This document shows positions 8,957 through 17,848 of a stretch of DNA of 64,000 nt, piece by piece. Source of the stretch: Dysgonomonas mossii. Lineage in GTDB: Bacteria; Bacteroidota; Bacteroidia; Bacteroidales; Dysgonomonadaceae. Both the position numbers and the translations under genes were made by a program. The DNA lies in NCBI RefSeq assembly GCF_004569505.1, contig NZ_SPPK01000002.1:992001-1056000 (forward strand), given 5' to 3'. Position 1 is the stretch's first letter; the number at the start of each line of letters is the position of its first letter. Under the pieces are notes generated by a model that worked only from the letters and a program-made list of their open reading frames with translations, was not told where the DNA came from and made no database searches.

Positions 8957-10162
8957 TTATCTGTCTTGTTTAAGTCTGTCGGCCATAGCCTTTCCCAGAG
9001 AAACACAGTCTTCATAAGTATTTAGGTTCATAGCTTGCTTCATTTCTACCGGCGAGCCTATGACTTCAAATTTACTGTCGCTTGCAAATTGAGCCAAACG
9101 CTTAACTGCTGCTCCCGCCCAGGTAAATGATCCGAAATACCCAAAATAACGATGCTTCATATCACGACCCTCAATTTTCGAGATTAGATATTCTACCTCA
9201 GGAAAGAGTTTGTTATTGTATGTCGGAGATCCGATGATCAAACCTTTGTATTTGAATATATCACGTATAATGTATGAATGTGAACGCTTCGATACATTAT
9301 GTAATATAACCTCTTTTATCCCTTGTTGAGCCAGTTCGTAAGCTACTGTTTCAGCCATTTGCTCAGTGTTGCCATACATACTGCCATAAGCAATCACAAC
9401 GCCTTCATCGCCTTCATAACGGCTTAGCTTGTCGTATATGCTTATTACTTTTTTTATCTGTTCGTCAAGAGTCCATATCGGCCCATGTGTAGAACAGATA
9501 TATTTTATTTCGAGAGTATTAAGCTTTTCAAGTGCTTTTTGTACCGGAGAGCCAAACTTGCCTACAACGTTAGAATAATAACGCACCATCTCATCGTAGT
9601 AACGTTCAGGATGTAATTGCGCATCGGTAATACCACCATCAAGAGTTCCGAATGTACCAAAAGCATCGCCCGAGAATATGATTTTATGATAAGTATCATA
9701 TGTCATCATTGTTTCAGGCCAATGTACCATTGGCGTCAGATTGAAAATAAGCTTATGCTTGCTACCTAAAGACAGTTCCTCACCGTCTTCTATAATTTTT
9801 ACTCCATCTGAGATTCCATAAAATCCTTGTACCATCTCAGCCGTACGTTTGTTACCTACGATCTGTACGTTCGGGAATCTGTTTCTAAGCAATCCCAGAG
9901 AACCTGAATGATCGGGTTCCATGTGATTGATGATTACATAGTCAAGAGACTTTCCATTTAAGGCTATTTCCAACTTATGGAAAAAGATATCAGAATAACA
10001 TACGTCTACTGTATCAAAAAGCGCTGTCTTCTCATCTACAAGAAGGTATGAATTATAAGATACGCCTTTAGGGAGTGGCCATAAGTTTTCGAAAAGATTC
10101 TTAGTGCGGTCATTTACTCCGATATAGTAAAGGTCATCTTCTATTGGAATTGGTTTTAACAT
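8957..10162 (-). CDS. fprA: Flavodiiron protein (FprA-type A flavoprotein)
   Basis: The 401-residue cytoplasmic enzyme reduces oxygen to water or nitric oxide to nitrous oxide, protecting anaerobes. The N-terminal metallo-beta-lactamase-like domain keeps all expected diiron ligands: His80, Glu82, Asp84 and His85 (HMEPDH), His147, Asp166 and His226 (STHGPIW). The flavodoxin domain starts near residue 254, with the FMN loop GSMYGNTEQMAET. There is no extra rubredoxin domain. It lies 35 bases downstream of lgt on the same strand, so the two are probably co-transcribed. Whether oxygen or NO is the main substrate cannot be read from sequence. Confidence 0.93.
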   Translation of the reverse strand: MLKPIPIEDDLYYIGVNDRTKNLFENLWPLPKGVSYNSYLLVDEKTALFDTVDVCYSDIFFHKLEIALNGKSLDYVIINHMEPDHSGSLGLLRNRFPNVQIVGNKRTAEMVQGFYGISDGVKIIEDGEELSLGSKHKLIFNLTPMVHWPETMMTYDTYHKIIFSGDAFGTFGTLDGGITDAQLHPERYYDEMVRYYSNVVGKFGSPVQKALEKLNTLEIKYICSTHGPIWTLDEQIKKVISIYDKLSRYEGDEGVVIAYGSMYGNTEQMAETVAYELAQQGIKEVILHNVSKRSHSYIIRDIFKYKGLIIGSPTYNNKLFPEVEYLISKIEGRDMKHRYFGYFGSFTWAGAAVKRLAQFASDSKFEVIGSPVEMKQAMNLNTYEDCVSLGKAMADRLKQDR

Positions 10163-10197
10163 ACGAAATTACTTCTACTTCTTTATTGTTTTGCTTT

Positions 10198-11043
10198 CTA
10201 TTGTTTCTTTTTTTCTTTTTTTCTTGTTGCATTCCACACCAGCCAGATACCCCATAGTACGAATGGGATACTTAGCAATTGTCCCATATTAATACCGAAA
10301 GTAGCTATCATATTAACCTCAAATGGCTCCTGTACATTTTTTATATATTCGATAAAAAATCTGGAAAGGAAAATCCCTATAAGTGAGACCCCTAATATCA
10401 GGCCTTGTTTGTTTTTTGCATTTGTTCTATAGAATAGATATAGTCCTACACAGAATATAGCGAAGTAAATGAGAGCTTCATATATTTGTGTCGGATGACA
10501 TGGCAGTTCGTTTGAGCCACCTTCAGCTATTGGAAAATGCCAGTGCGGATCGCGTACAAAATTGAAACCCCAAGGAAGAGTTGTTGTTCCTCCGTATATT
10601 TCAGAATTCATTAAATTACCAAGTCGGATACATGTTGCACCAATGGCAACACCTACTATTAAGCGATCGAGAGCCCATATCATACTTTTTTTGGTAACTC
10701 TGACCGAAAACAGCCATATACCTACAGTCATGCCTATTGCTCCTCCGTGGCTCGATAAGCCACCTTCCCATACCATCAGCATCTTTAACGGGTTGCTTAG
10801 GTAATATACCGGGTCGTAAAACAAACAATGCCCCAATCGTGCTCCGATAATGAGGCCCGTGAGAACATAGATGAATAACGAATCGAACCATTTCTCAGGC
10901 AGCTTCTCCGCTTTGTACATTTTTTGCACAACAATAGTTGTTAGCAGTACTCCGGTAGCCCAAAGTATTCCATACCATCGTATTTCTCGTCCCAATATAG
11001 CAAAAGCATCAGGGTTTACATCCCAGGTAATAAATGAAAGCAT
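10198..11043 (-). CDS. lgt: Prolipoprotein diacylglyceryl transferase Lgt
   Basis: This 281-residue multi-pass inner-membrane enzyme attaches diacylglycerol from phosphatidylglycerol to the lipobox cysteine of prolipoproteins, the first step of lipoprotein maturation. Visible signatures are the GGLSSHGGAIG loop and the conserved IRLGNLMNSEIYG block with its key Arg and Asn, plus an HPTQIYEA motif. About seven hydrophobic helices are present and the C terminus is a basic tail (ARKKEKKKQ). The window encodes many lipoproteins that would be its substrates. It is the first gene of a likely lgt-fprA operon. Confidence 0.95.
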   Translation of the reverse strand: MLSFITWDVNPDAFAILGREIRWYGILWATGVLLTTIVVQKMYKAEKLPEKWFDSLFIYVLTGLIIGARLGHCLFYDPVYYLSNPLKMLMVWEGGLSSHGGAIGMTVGIWLFSVRVTKKSMIWALDRLIVGVAIGATCIRLGNLMNSEIYGGTTTLPWGFNFVRDPHWHFPIAEGGSNELPCHPTQIYEALIYFAIFCVGLYLFYRTNAKNKQGLILGVSLIGIFLSRFFIEYIKNVQEPFEVNMIATFGINMGQLLSIPFVLWGIWLVWNATRKKEKKKQ

Positions 11044-11420
11044 ATACTTGTTTTTATTTCAAAATTTTTACTTTACCTTTTTTCGGAGTACAAATATATA
11101 AAATACTTATCAATAGATATACTTTATTGAGATAAGTTAAAGTACTCTTTGTTAATATTTGCGTATAAAGTATTTATTGATAATTATTTGTGTGTTTTAG
11201 AAGGAAGAGTTTATTATATATAATTATTCTAAATAGAGAGACGTCTATTCATTTGAATATTAGTGTATATAAGGGAATGTTAATAAAATATCCTAAAGCT
11301 TCGCTTTTTGTTTACATTTTTCATATCTTTAAGAACAAAAAAGCTTGTTGTATAAACGAGTTTGAATTTATATCGCTTGTTTGTTGACATATTAAATACC
11401 GAAAATCTATCAGTAACATT
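11044..11420. other. Intergenic region, lgt / glycogen debranching gene
   Basis: A 377-bp gap between divergent genes. It holds a minus-strand -7 box near lgt and a 9-bp inverted repeat, TTATCAATA near 11107 with its complement near 11173. A short AAAGC-TTC-GCTTT hairpin near 11294 is followed by T residues and could end a short transcript. Open frames here have poor composition and no support as genes. Confidence 0.5.
11091..11098 (-). promoter_or_regulatory. -7 box for lgt-fprA
   Basis: The minus strand reads TATATTTG, a full match to TAnnTTTG, 48 bases upstream of the lgt start. Confidence 0.5.
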
Positions 11421-13394
11421 ATGGATTACAATTATAAAAAGACCAATGCTTACCTCAAATTTGATAAATCGCGGATGGTTAACCTCGAATACTCGCTTTA
11501 TCGTGAGATTTTGAGAACAAACCGGAGGGGAGCATATCACTGTACAACATTAGTAGAGTGTAACACACGAAAGCAACACGGACTACTCGTTCTTCCTGTA
11601 CCCCGTTTGGGTGATACAAATCATGTATTGCTATCATCCTTAGATGAAACTGTAATACAGCATGGTGCGGATTTCAATCTGGGGATACATAAATATGATG
11701 GAAATAATTATAGCCCGATGGGGCATAAATATATACGAGAATTTGATTGCGACTCGTTGCCGCGAACGATATATAGAGTAGGGGGGGGGATTTTATCTAA
11801 AGAGAAGATGTTTTCTTTAGAGGATAATTCTATTTTTATCAGATATACACTGATAGATGCTCATTCGCCTACAACGATGCGCTTCAAGCCATTCTTAGCA
11901 TTTAGAGATGTGAATGAGCTAACGGAAGAGAATCCGATAGCAGAGCTTGGATATAAGGAAGTGGAAAATGGCATCAGTATGTGTATGTATACCGGCTATC
12001 CAGATTTGTTTATGCAGTTTAATAAGCCTGTAAATTTCGTCTTTGAGCCCAACTGGTATAAAGGTGTAGAGTATATGCAGGATATGAATCACGGATTACC
12101 ATACAAAGAAGATTTGTATGTACCCGGATATTTTGAATTACCGATACAGAAAGGTGAGTCGGTAATATTCTCAGCAAGTGATATTCACGTAGATACGAGT
12201 AAGCTGGTTTTCTCGTTTGAAAAAGGTATAAAAGAACGTACCCCTCGTTCTTCTTTCTATAACTGTTTGAAAAATTCAGCACATCAGTTTTATTATCGTC
12301 CCACTAAAGATGAACTATATTTACTGAATGGTTATCCTTGGGGTGAGGTTAAGGCCCGAGAGCAATTTATGGCTTTGGAAGGGCTTACGCTAGGCGTTGG
12401 CAAGAAAGATGCTTTTGAAGAGATCGTTGATACTGCTATTCCTACAATTCAGCAATTTATGGAGGGGAAGCCAATAGCCGGATTTATGAAGGATATAGGT
12501 GATGCAGATGTACTCTTATGGGTGATACGCGCCCTTAAAAAGTTTCAGGTGTATGACTCTGAGCGTTTTTATTTAAAATATGCAAGTTTGGTTAGCCAGA
12601 TCGTAAGCTTTATACAAGAAGGCAATCACCCGAACTTGAAGCCATTAACGAATGGGTTACTTACTGTAGACAATAAAGTTGGTTATCCGAGTTGGATGCA
12701 TAATAAGATTTCGGACGGACTTTATTTGGCTCCTCGTACAGGATGTTTGGTTGAGGTTAATGCGTTTTGGTATAATGCACTCAAGTTTAATGAAGAAATA
12801 GCACGCAATCAAGATAATCCGAAGCTGGAAAGAAAGATGGCTCTATTGGCTGAGATAACCAAAACATCATTTTTGGAAGTCTTTCTTAACGATGGTGGCT
12901 ATCTATATGATTATGTTGTAGGTAATTTCGTAGATTGGAGTGTCAGACCTAATATGTTATTGGCTATAGCTGTCGATTACCCACTGCTGGGTAAGCGACA
13001 AAGTAAAAGTATAATTGATATAGTAACTAAAGAATTACTTACACCTAAAGGCATTCGCTCCCTTAGTCCGAAGAGCATTGGCTTTCGTCCGAGATGTGAA
13101 GGCTCAATATATGATCGCCTCTACAGTGCTTTTAATGGTGCGGCATGGCCGTGGCTGCTGCGGGCATATCAGGAAGCTTACCTTAAAATATTCCAGCAGA
13201 GTGGATTGTCTTTTCTCGACCGTCTTTTGATTGGTGTTGAGGATGAAATGTCTAACGATGGCATAGGTTCTTTATCTTCTGTGTATGATGGCAGTATCCC
13301 TTATTTCGGACATGGGCAGATTTCTTATGCCATAAATGTTGCCGGAATAATAACTGCTCTCAATGTTCAGAAAATGTTTGGAGATGAATATTGA
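11421..13394 (+). CDS. Amylo-alpha-1,6-glucosidase (glycogen debranching enzyme)
   Basis: The 657-residue protein has the two-part layout of bacterial glycogen-debranching enzymes: an N-terminal GDE_N beta-sandwich domain (about residues 20-245) and a C-terminal (alpha/alpha)6 barrel of the GH133 type (about 285-650). Seen motifs are YHCTTLVECNTRKQHGLLV near the N terminus, NAFWYNALKF and DWSVRPNMLLAIAVDYPLL in the barrel, and the final GCEGSIYDR-like segment (RCEGSIYDRLYSAFNGAAWPW). It should remove alpha-1,6 branches from glycogen. No signal peptide, so cytoplasmic. It leads a run with a GT4 synthase and a GH57 protein. Residues 121-123 are encoded by nine consecutive G bases. Confidence 0.9.
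   Translation: MDYNYKKTNAYLKFDKSRMVNLEYSLYREILRTNRRGAYHCTTLVECNTRKQHGLLVLPVPRLGDTNHVLLSSLDETVIQHGADFNLGIHKYDGNNYSPMGHKYIREFDCDSLPRTIYRVGGGILSKEKMFSLEDNSIFIRYTLIDAHSPTTMRFKPFLAFRDVNELTEENPIAELGYKEVENGISMCMYTGYPDLFMQFNKPVNFVFEPNWYKGVEYMQDMNHGLPYKEDLYVPGYFELPIQKGESVIFSASDIHVDTSKLVFSFEKGIKERTPRSSFYNCLKNSAHQFYYRPTKDELYLLNGYPWGEVKAREQFMALEGLTLGVGKKDAFEEIVDTAIPTIQQFMEGKPIAGFMKDIGDADVLLWVIRALKKFQVYDSERFYLKYASLVSQIVSFIQEGNHPNLKPLTNGLLTVDNKVGYPSWMHNKISDGLYLAPRTGCLVEVNAFWYNALKFNEEIARNQDNPKLERKMALLAEITKTSFLEVFLNDGGYLYDYVVGNFVDWSVRPNMLLAIAVDYPLLGKRQSKSIIDIVTKELLTPKGIRSLSPKSIGFRPRCEGSIYDRLYSAFNGAAWPWLLRAYQEAYLKIFQQSGLSFLDRLLIGVEDEMSNDGIGSLSSVYDGSIPYFGHGQISYAINVAGIITALNVQKMFGDEY
11781..11789 (+). repeat. 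G9 homopolymer inside the debranching gene
   Basis: Nine consecutive G bases encode Gly121-Gly123. A run of this length in AT-rich coding sequence is prone to slippage during replication or sequencing; the frame is intact here. Confidence 0.85.
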
Positions 13395-13467
13395 ATGATA
13401 AAGAATACCTCTTTATGCAATATGATTTAGATTGTTAAATTAACAGAATAGTTTCGAACTAAAATAT

Positions 13468-14724
13468 ATGAAAGCATTAATGTTTGGATGGGAGTTTCCT
13501 CCCCACATATTAGGCGGGCTTGGGACAGCCAGTTATGGATTGACAAAAGGTATGTCTTTGCAGCCTGATATGGAGATTACATTTGTTATACCTAAACCCT
13601 GGGGCGATGAAGACCAGAGTTTTCTGAAAATAATAGGAGCATGCAATACCCCTGTAGCCTGGCGTGAGGTATACTGGGACTATGTGAGTGAGCGTCTGTC
13701 GAAATATATGGACCCTCAGGAATATTATAATCTACGCGATCATATTTATGGCGATTTTAATTATCTGCATACAAATGATTTGGGTTGTATCGAGTTCTCG
13801 GGACGTTATCCCGACAATTTGCTCGAGGAGATAAATAATTATTCTATTGTGGCCGGAGTGATTGCACGTACTCATAGTTATGATATAATACACTCACATG
13901 ATTGGTTGACTTATCCCGCAGGAATACATGCCAAAAATGTTTTGGGGAAACCTTTAGTTATACATGTGCATGCAACAGACTTTGACCGTAGCCGAGGCAA
14001 GGTAAATCCGCAGGTTTATCAAATGGAAAAAAACGGTATGGATTACGCAGACCATATTATCTGTGTGAGCGAGCTGACCCGGCGAACAGTAATTGAAAAA
14101 TATCATCAAGACCCGGCAAAAGTGACTACTGTACACAATGCTGTAGAACCATTAAGTGCCGAGATTGTCGCTATAGAGCCTCAAAAAGGTAAAGACAAAG
14201 TTGTAACTTTCTTGGGGCGTATCACGATGCAAAAAGGTCCTGAATATTTTGTGGAGGCTGCCGCTCGTGTACTTGAAAAGGCTAGACACATACGTTTTGT
14301 GATGGCTGGTAGCGGTGATATGATGGAACGTATGATCTATCTTGCAGCCGAAAGAGGAATATCAGATAAATTTCATTTTACTGGATTCCTTAAAGGAAAA
14401 CAAGTATATGAAATGCTCAAACGGAGCGATGTATATGTAATGCCTTCGGTTTCTGAGCCATTTGGAATTTCGCCACTAGAAGCGATGCAGTGCAGTATTC
14501 CTACTATTATATCAAAACAATCCGGTTGTGCCGAAATCTTAGATAAAGCGGTGAAGGTTGACTATTGGGATGTTGAGGGTATGGCCGATGCTATATATTC
14601 TATTTGTACATACGATGCCATGTCTGAATTCCTGAGCAGAGAAGGCAAAGAAGAGGTGGATAATATAAAATGGGAATATGCCGGACAAAAGGTTAGGGAT
14701 ATTTATAATAGTCTATGTCAATAA
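13468..14724 (+). CDS. GT4-type glycosyltransferase, probable glycogen synthase
   Basis: The 418-residue protein has the GT-B fold. The N-terminal domain opens with GWEFPPHILGGLGTASYGL, the glycine-rich donor-binding loop of starch/glycogen synthase-like enzymes, and has the HSHDWLTYPAG motif. The C-terminal Rossmann domain has LGRITMQKGPEYFVEAA and the E-x7-E nucleotide-sugar motif in SEPFGISPLEAMQ. Bacteroidota carry this shorter enzyme next to a debranching enzyme and a GH57 protein in place of a classical GlgA, so glycogen synthesis is the likely role. It lies 73 bases after the debranching gene and 18 bases before the GH57 gene. The donor (ADP- or UDP-glucose) is not evident. Confidence 0.85.
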   Translation: MKALMFGWEFPPHILGGLGTASYGLTKGMSLQPDMEITFVIPKPWGDEDQSFLKIIGACNTPVAWREVYWDYVSERLSKYMDPQEYYNLRDHIYGDFNYLHTNDLGCIEFSGRYPDNLLEEINNYSIVAGVIARTHSYDIIHSHDWLTYPAGIHAKNVLGKPLVIHVHATDFDRSRGKVNPQVYQMEKNGMDYADHIICVSELTRRTVIEKYHQDPAKVTTVHNAVEPLSAEIVAIEPQKGKDKVVTFLGRITMQKGPEYFVEAAARVLEKARHIRFVMAGSGDMMERMIYLAAERGISDKFHFTGFLKGKQVYEMLKRSDVYVMPSVSEPFGISPLEAMQCSIPTIISKQSGCAEILDKAVKVDYWDVEGMADAIYSICTYDAMSEFLSREGKEEVDNIKWEYAGQKVRDIYNSLCQ

Positions 14725-14742
14725 TAAAAAACAAAATACATT

Positions 14743-16185
14743 ATGAAAAATATATGTTTCTATTTCCAAATACATCAGCCTCACAGGCTAAAGCGCTATA
14801 GATTTTTCAACATTGGCGGTGATCATTATTATTATGATGACTTTGCCAATGAAGACTTTATGCAACAGGTGGCTGAGGTTTCTTTTATACCTGCCAACAG
14901 GTTGATGCTTGAAATGATAAAAGAATACGAAGGTAAATTTAAGGTTGCATTCTCTATTTCGGGTGTGGCTTTAGATCAGATGGAAATATATGCTCCTGAG
15001 GTTATTGATGGATTCAAAGAGTTGGCAGATACAGGTTGTGTTGAGTTTTTGACTGAAACACAAGGACATTCTCTCGCTTCTTTGGTAGACCCTGAAGAGT
15101 TTAAGAAGCAGGTAAATGAACATAGCAATAAGATAGAAAGCCTGTTCGGACAACGTCCAAAGGTATTTCGCAATACAGAGTTGATATACTCTGACGAAAT
15201 TGGACACTTAGTCTATGAAATGGGCTATACAGGAATATTGACCGAGGGTGCTAAGCGAACACTGGGATGGAAAAGTCCTAATTATCTTTATCAGGCAGCA
15301 GAAGAACCAAAGCTGAAATTATTGTTACGTAATCCAAAATTCAGTGACGATATTGCAACTCGTTTTTCGAATTATAGCTGGAATGAGTATCCGCTTACTG
15401 CCGATAAGTTCATTTCCTGGGTGGCTAATACACCAAAAGAAGAGCAGGTTATCAATCTGTTTATGAATTATGAAGCATTAGGTAATTTTCAAAAGAAAAG
15501 CTCAGGTATATTCGAATTTATGAGAGTATTGCCTCGTTTTGCTGCTGAGAATAATATCGGATTTGCTACCCCATCAGAAATATTTAAGACGATGAAGCCT
15601 GTTGATTCTATTTCGTCTATGCATCCTATATCATGGGTAGGTGAAGAAAAAGATGTTTCGGCATGGTTGGGTAATACTTTACAGGAAGAGGCATTCAATA
15701 AGCTATATGAAATAGCAGAACGTGTTCGCCTAAGCCAATCGCGACGGATATTACAAGACTGGATATACTTGCAATCGAGTGATCATTTTTATTATATGGG
15801 AACAAAAAATGCGTTGCCATTTAGCCCATATACATCTCCATACGAAGCATTTAATACCTATATGAATGTGTTGAGTGACTTCAAGGAAAGGGTAGAAGCC
15901 GAATTTCCTAGTTCTATTGATAATGAGGAACTTAATGCGTTGCTTACCACCATTCACAATCAGGCAAATGAAATAGAAGAGCTGGAAGACAAAATTGAAA
16001 AGCTGGAAACTCAGTTAAAGCCTAAAACAAAAGCTACAACGGCAAAACCCAAGGCAACAGAGAAGCCTAAGAGTGTAGCAACTAACCCAAAGGTTGAAAC
16101 TGAAACTAAACTTGAGAGTCCGAAGCCTGTAGCAAAGCCGAAGGTAAGTGCTAGGGGAAAAGCTAAGCCATCTGCAAAGAAATAA
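14743..16185 (+). CDS. GH57 alpha-amylase-like protein with basic tail
   Basis: The 480-residue protein begins with the GH57 motif 1 (FQIHQPHRLKRY). Motif 3 is VFRNTELIYSDEI with the expected catalytic nucleophile Glu146. Motif 4 reads FMNYEALGNFQ: GH57 amylases have Asp where Asn242 stands and usually GEH after it, so the acid/base residue seems replaced. The catalytic barrel and helical part span about residues 1-395. A short coiled coil (about 405-430, NEIEELEDKIEKLETQL) leads into a Lys/Ala/Pro/Thr-rich basic tail of about 55 residues. No signal peptide. As third gene of the glycogen set it may bind or remodel glycogen; hydrolytic activity is doubtful. Confidence 0.85.
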   Translation: MKNICFYFQIHQPHRLKRYRFFNIGGDHYYYDDFANEDFMQQVAEVSFIPANRLMLEMIKEYEGKFKVAFSISGVALDQMEIYAPEVIDGFKELADTGCVEFLTETQGHSLASLVDPEEFKKQVNEHSNKIESLFGQRPKVFRNTELIYSDEIGHLVYEMGYTGILTEGAKRTLGWKSPNYLYQAAEEPKLKLLLRNPKFSDDIATRFSNYSWNEYPLTADKFISWVANTPKEEQVINLFMNYEALGNFQKKSSGIFEFMRVLPRFAAENNIGFATPSEIFKTMKPVDSISSMHPISWVGEEKDVSAWLGNTLQEEAFNKLYEIAERVRLSQSRRILQDWIYLQSSDHFYYMGTKNALPFSPYTSPYEAFNTYMNVLSDFKERVEAEFPSSIDNEELNALLTTIHNQANEIEELEDKIEKLETQLKPKTKATTAKPKATEKPKSVATNPKVETETKLESPKPVAKPKVSARGKAKPSAKK

Positions 16186-16264
16186 TTATTCATGCAACTT
16201 TCTGTGTCTTATATGCATCATAATATATAGACAACTAAATCTATACTTATAAAACAGATATATT

Positions 16265-16738
16265 ATGAAAATTGGGCTTCTTTCTGCGTATTCAAGGGTT
16301 TTATCATTTGTTCTCATTTTTCTAGGTTTTCATTCATGCTCAACCGTTGATCCTAAAGTTGAGTATGGGACTCCATCTGCTAAATTTATAGTGAAAGGGA
16401 AGGTGGAAAGTGGCGATAAAGAAGTTTCGGGGCTTAAAGTTGCACTAGGCGTAATTAACAATGGTTATGATACAGGTAAAGTACGCTATGTAGATAGTGT
16501 AAAAACCGATGTGAAAGGATTATTTAATGTATCGATTCAAGACTTTCCATCCAGTCAGAAGTTTGTTATAAAATACGAAGATATCGATGGGGAGAAAAAC
16601 GGCTTATTGGAAACAGTGATAGATACTGTGAGGTTTGATAATCCGAGCTTTACCAATGGTAGTGGTGGTTGGTATGTCGGTGAAACGACAAAGGATTTGG
16701 GTACTGTAAAGCTTAACTCATCTAATCCTGAAAAATAA
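16265..16738 (+). CDS. Putative lipoprotein of the rSAM/lipoprotein system
   Basis: The 157-residue product has an N-terminal membrane segment and lipobox FHSC (Cys25), which is its only cysteine. The mature part starts EYGTPSAKFIVKGKV and looks like a small beta-sandwich resembling carboxypeptidase-regulatory domains (GKV, then TDVKGLFNVSI). It ends with a Gly/Trp/Tyr-rich block, FTNGSGGWYVG, then KDLGTVKL. I recall a TIGRFAMs lipoprotein family defined by pairing with a radical SAM enzyme in Bacteroidota, and this matches. The stop overlaps the start of the radical SAM gene (TAATG), a strong sign of coupled translation. The function of the family is not known to me. Confidence 0.75.
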   Translation: MKIGLLSAYSRVLSFVLIFLGFHSCSTVDPKVEYGTPSAKFIVKGKVESGDKEVSGLKVALGVINNGYDTGKVRYVDSVKTDVKGLFNVSIQDFPSSQKFVIKYEDIDGEKNGLLETVIDTVRFDNPSFTNGSGGWYVGETTKDLGTVKLNSSNPEK

Positions 16739-17841
16739 TGAGTGTAGACGACATTTCCTTCCGAAAGCGTTTAGGTTTAGAGCTGTTTCGCCAGCATAAA
16801 AAGAATCAGACATCTCTACATAAATTAAACTATCTCATTTGGGAATGTACCTTGCGATGCAATTTGGCATGCAAGCATTGTGGCAGCGATTGTCACAAAG
16901 ATATGAGGCAAAAGGATATGCCCTTGGAAGATTTTCTGCGAGTGATAGATGAAGTTACCCCTCATGTTAATCCTCATGATACAATGATTGTTATAACAGG
17001 TGGCGAACCATTGATGCGTAACGACCTTGAGGCTTGCGGACAGGAGCTGTACAAAAGGGAATATCCCTGGGGGATGGTGTCAAACGGGTTGTTTTTATCC
17101 GAACAAAGATTGAAAAGCCTTCTTGATGCCGGTTTGCGATCGGTGACAATAAGCCTCGATGGACTTGAGGAGAGACATAATATAATGCGTGGAAATAAGA
17201 ATAGCTTTCGTATGGCATTTAATGCTATTTCGATGCTGGCGCAAACTAAAGATATTGTATTTGATGTTGTTACTTGTGTTACGGCAGATACATTTTCTCA
17301 GCTTAATGACTTGAAAAAGCTACTCATCGATACCGGCGTTAAATCATGGCGTATTTTCACTGTATTTCCTATCGGAAGAGCTGCCGATCATAAGGAGCTA
17401 CAATTATCCCCGATTCAGTTTAAGCAATTATTTGAATTTATAAAACATACTCGTAAGGAAGGTCTTATAAACCTCAGTTATGGTTGCGAAGGTTTTGTTG
17501 GCAATTATGAAACTGAGATCCGAGATCATTTCTATTTTTGTCATGCCGGTATCAACATTGCATCGGTACTTGTTGATGGTTCTATCTCGGCGTGTCCGAA
17601 TTTACGATCAAATTTTACGCAGGGAAATATATATAAAGATAGCTTTTGGGAAATATGGTCGAATCGCTATCAGCCCTTTCGAGATCGTAGATGGATGAAG
17701 CAAGGTGAATGTAAAGACTGCAAATACTTTCGTTATTGCGAAGGAAACGGTATGCACTTACGAGATGAAAACGGAGAATTGTTGTTTTGTCACCTAAAGC
17801 GTATAAAAGAAGGAGAGACTCTTGAACTTAATATTACCTGA
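16738..17841 (+). CDS. Radical SAM/SPASM enzyme paired with lipoprotein
   Basis: The 367-residue protein has the radical SAM 4Fe-4S motif Cys41-x3-Cys45-x2-Cys48 (RCNLACKHCG) and the SAM-binding ITGGEPLMR motif. Its C-terminal region (about residues 265-350) is a SPASM domain with spaced cysteines: CHAG, SACPNL, GECKDCKYFRYCEGN and a final FCHL, enough for auxiliary clusters. SPASM enzymes usually modify peptides or proteins. The neighbour whose stop codon overlaps its start is a small lipoprotein, so that precursor is the natural substrate candidate, probably before export. It is not a classic anaerobic sulfatase maturase: no sulfatase is nearby. The reaction is unknown. Confidence 0.88.
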   Translation: MSVDDISFRKRLGLELFRQHKKNQTSLHKLNYLIWECTLRCNLACKHCGSDCHKDMRQKDMPLEDFLRVIDEVTPHVNPHDTMIVITGGEPLMRNDLEACGQELYKREYPWGMVSNGLFLSEQRLKSLLDAGLRSVTISLDGLEERHNIMRGNKNSFRMAFNAISMLAQTKDIVFDVVTCVTADTFSQLNDLKKLLIDTGVKSWRIFTVFPIGRAADHKELQLSPIQFKQLFEFIKHTRKEGLINLSYGCEGFVGNYETEIRDHFYFCHAGINIASVLVDGSISACPNLRSNFTQGNIYKDSFWEIWSNRYQPFRDRRWMKQGECKDCKYFRYCEGNGMHLRDENGELLFCHLKRIKEGETLELNIT

Positions 17842-17848
17842 TAATCAT

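Noticed and set aside
11190..11387. 65-codon frame in the gap before the debranching gene
   Set aside because: No promoter or conserved feature, composition unlike neighbours (Ile/Phe/Cys/Lys from AT-rich DNA).
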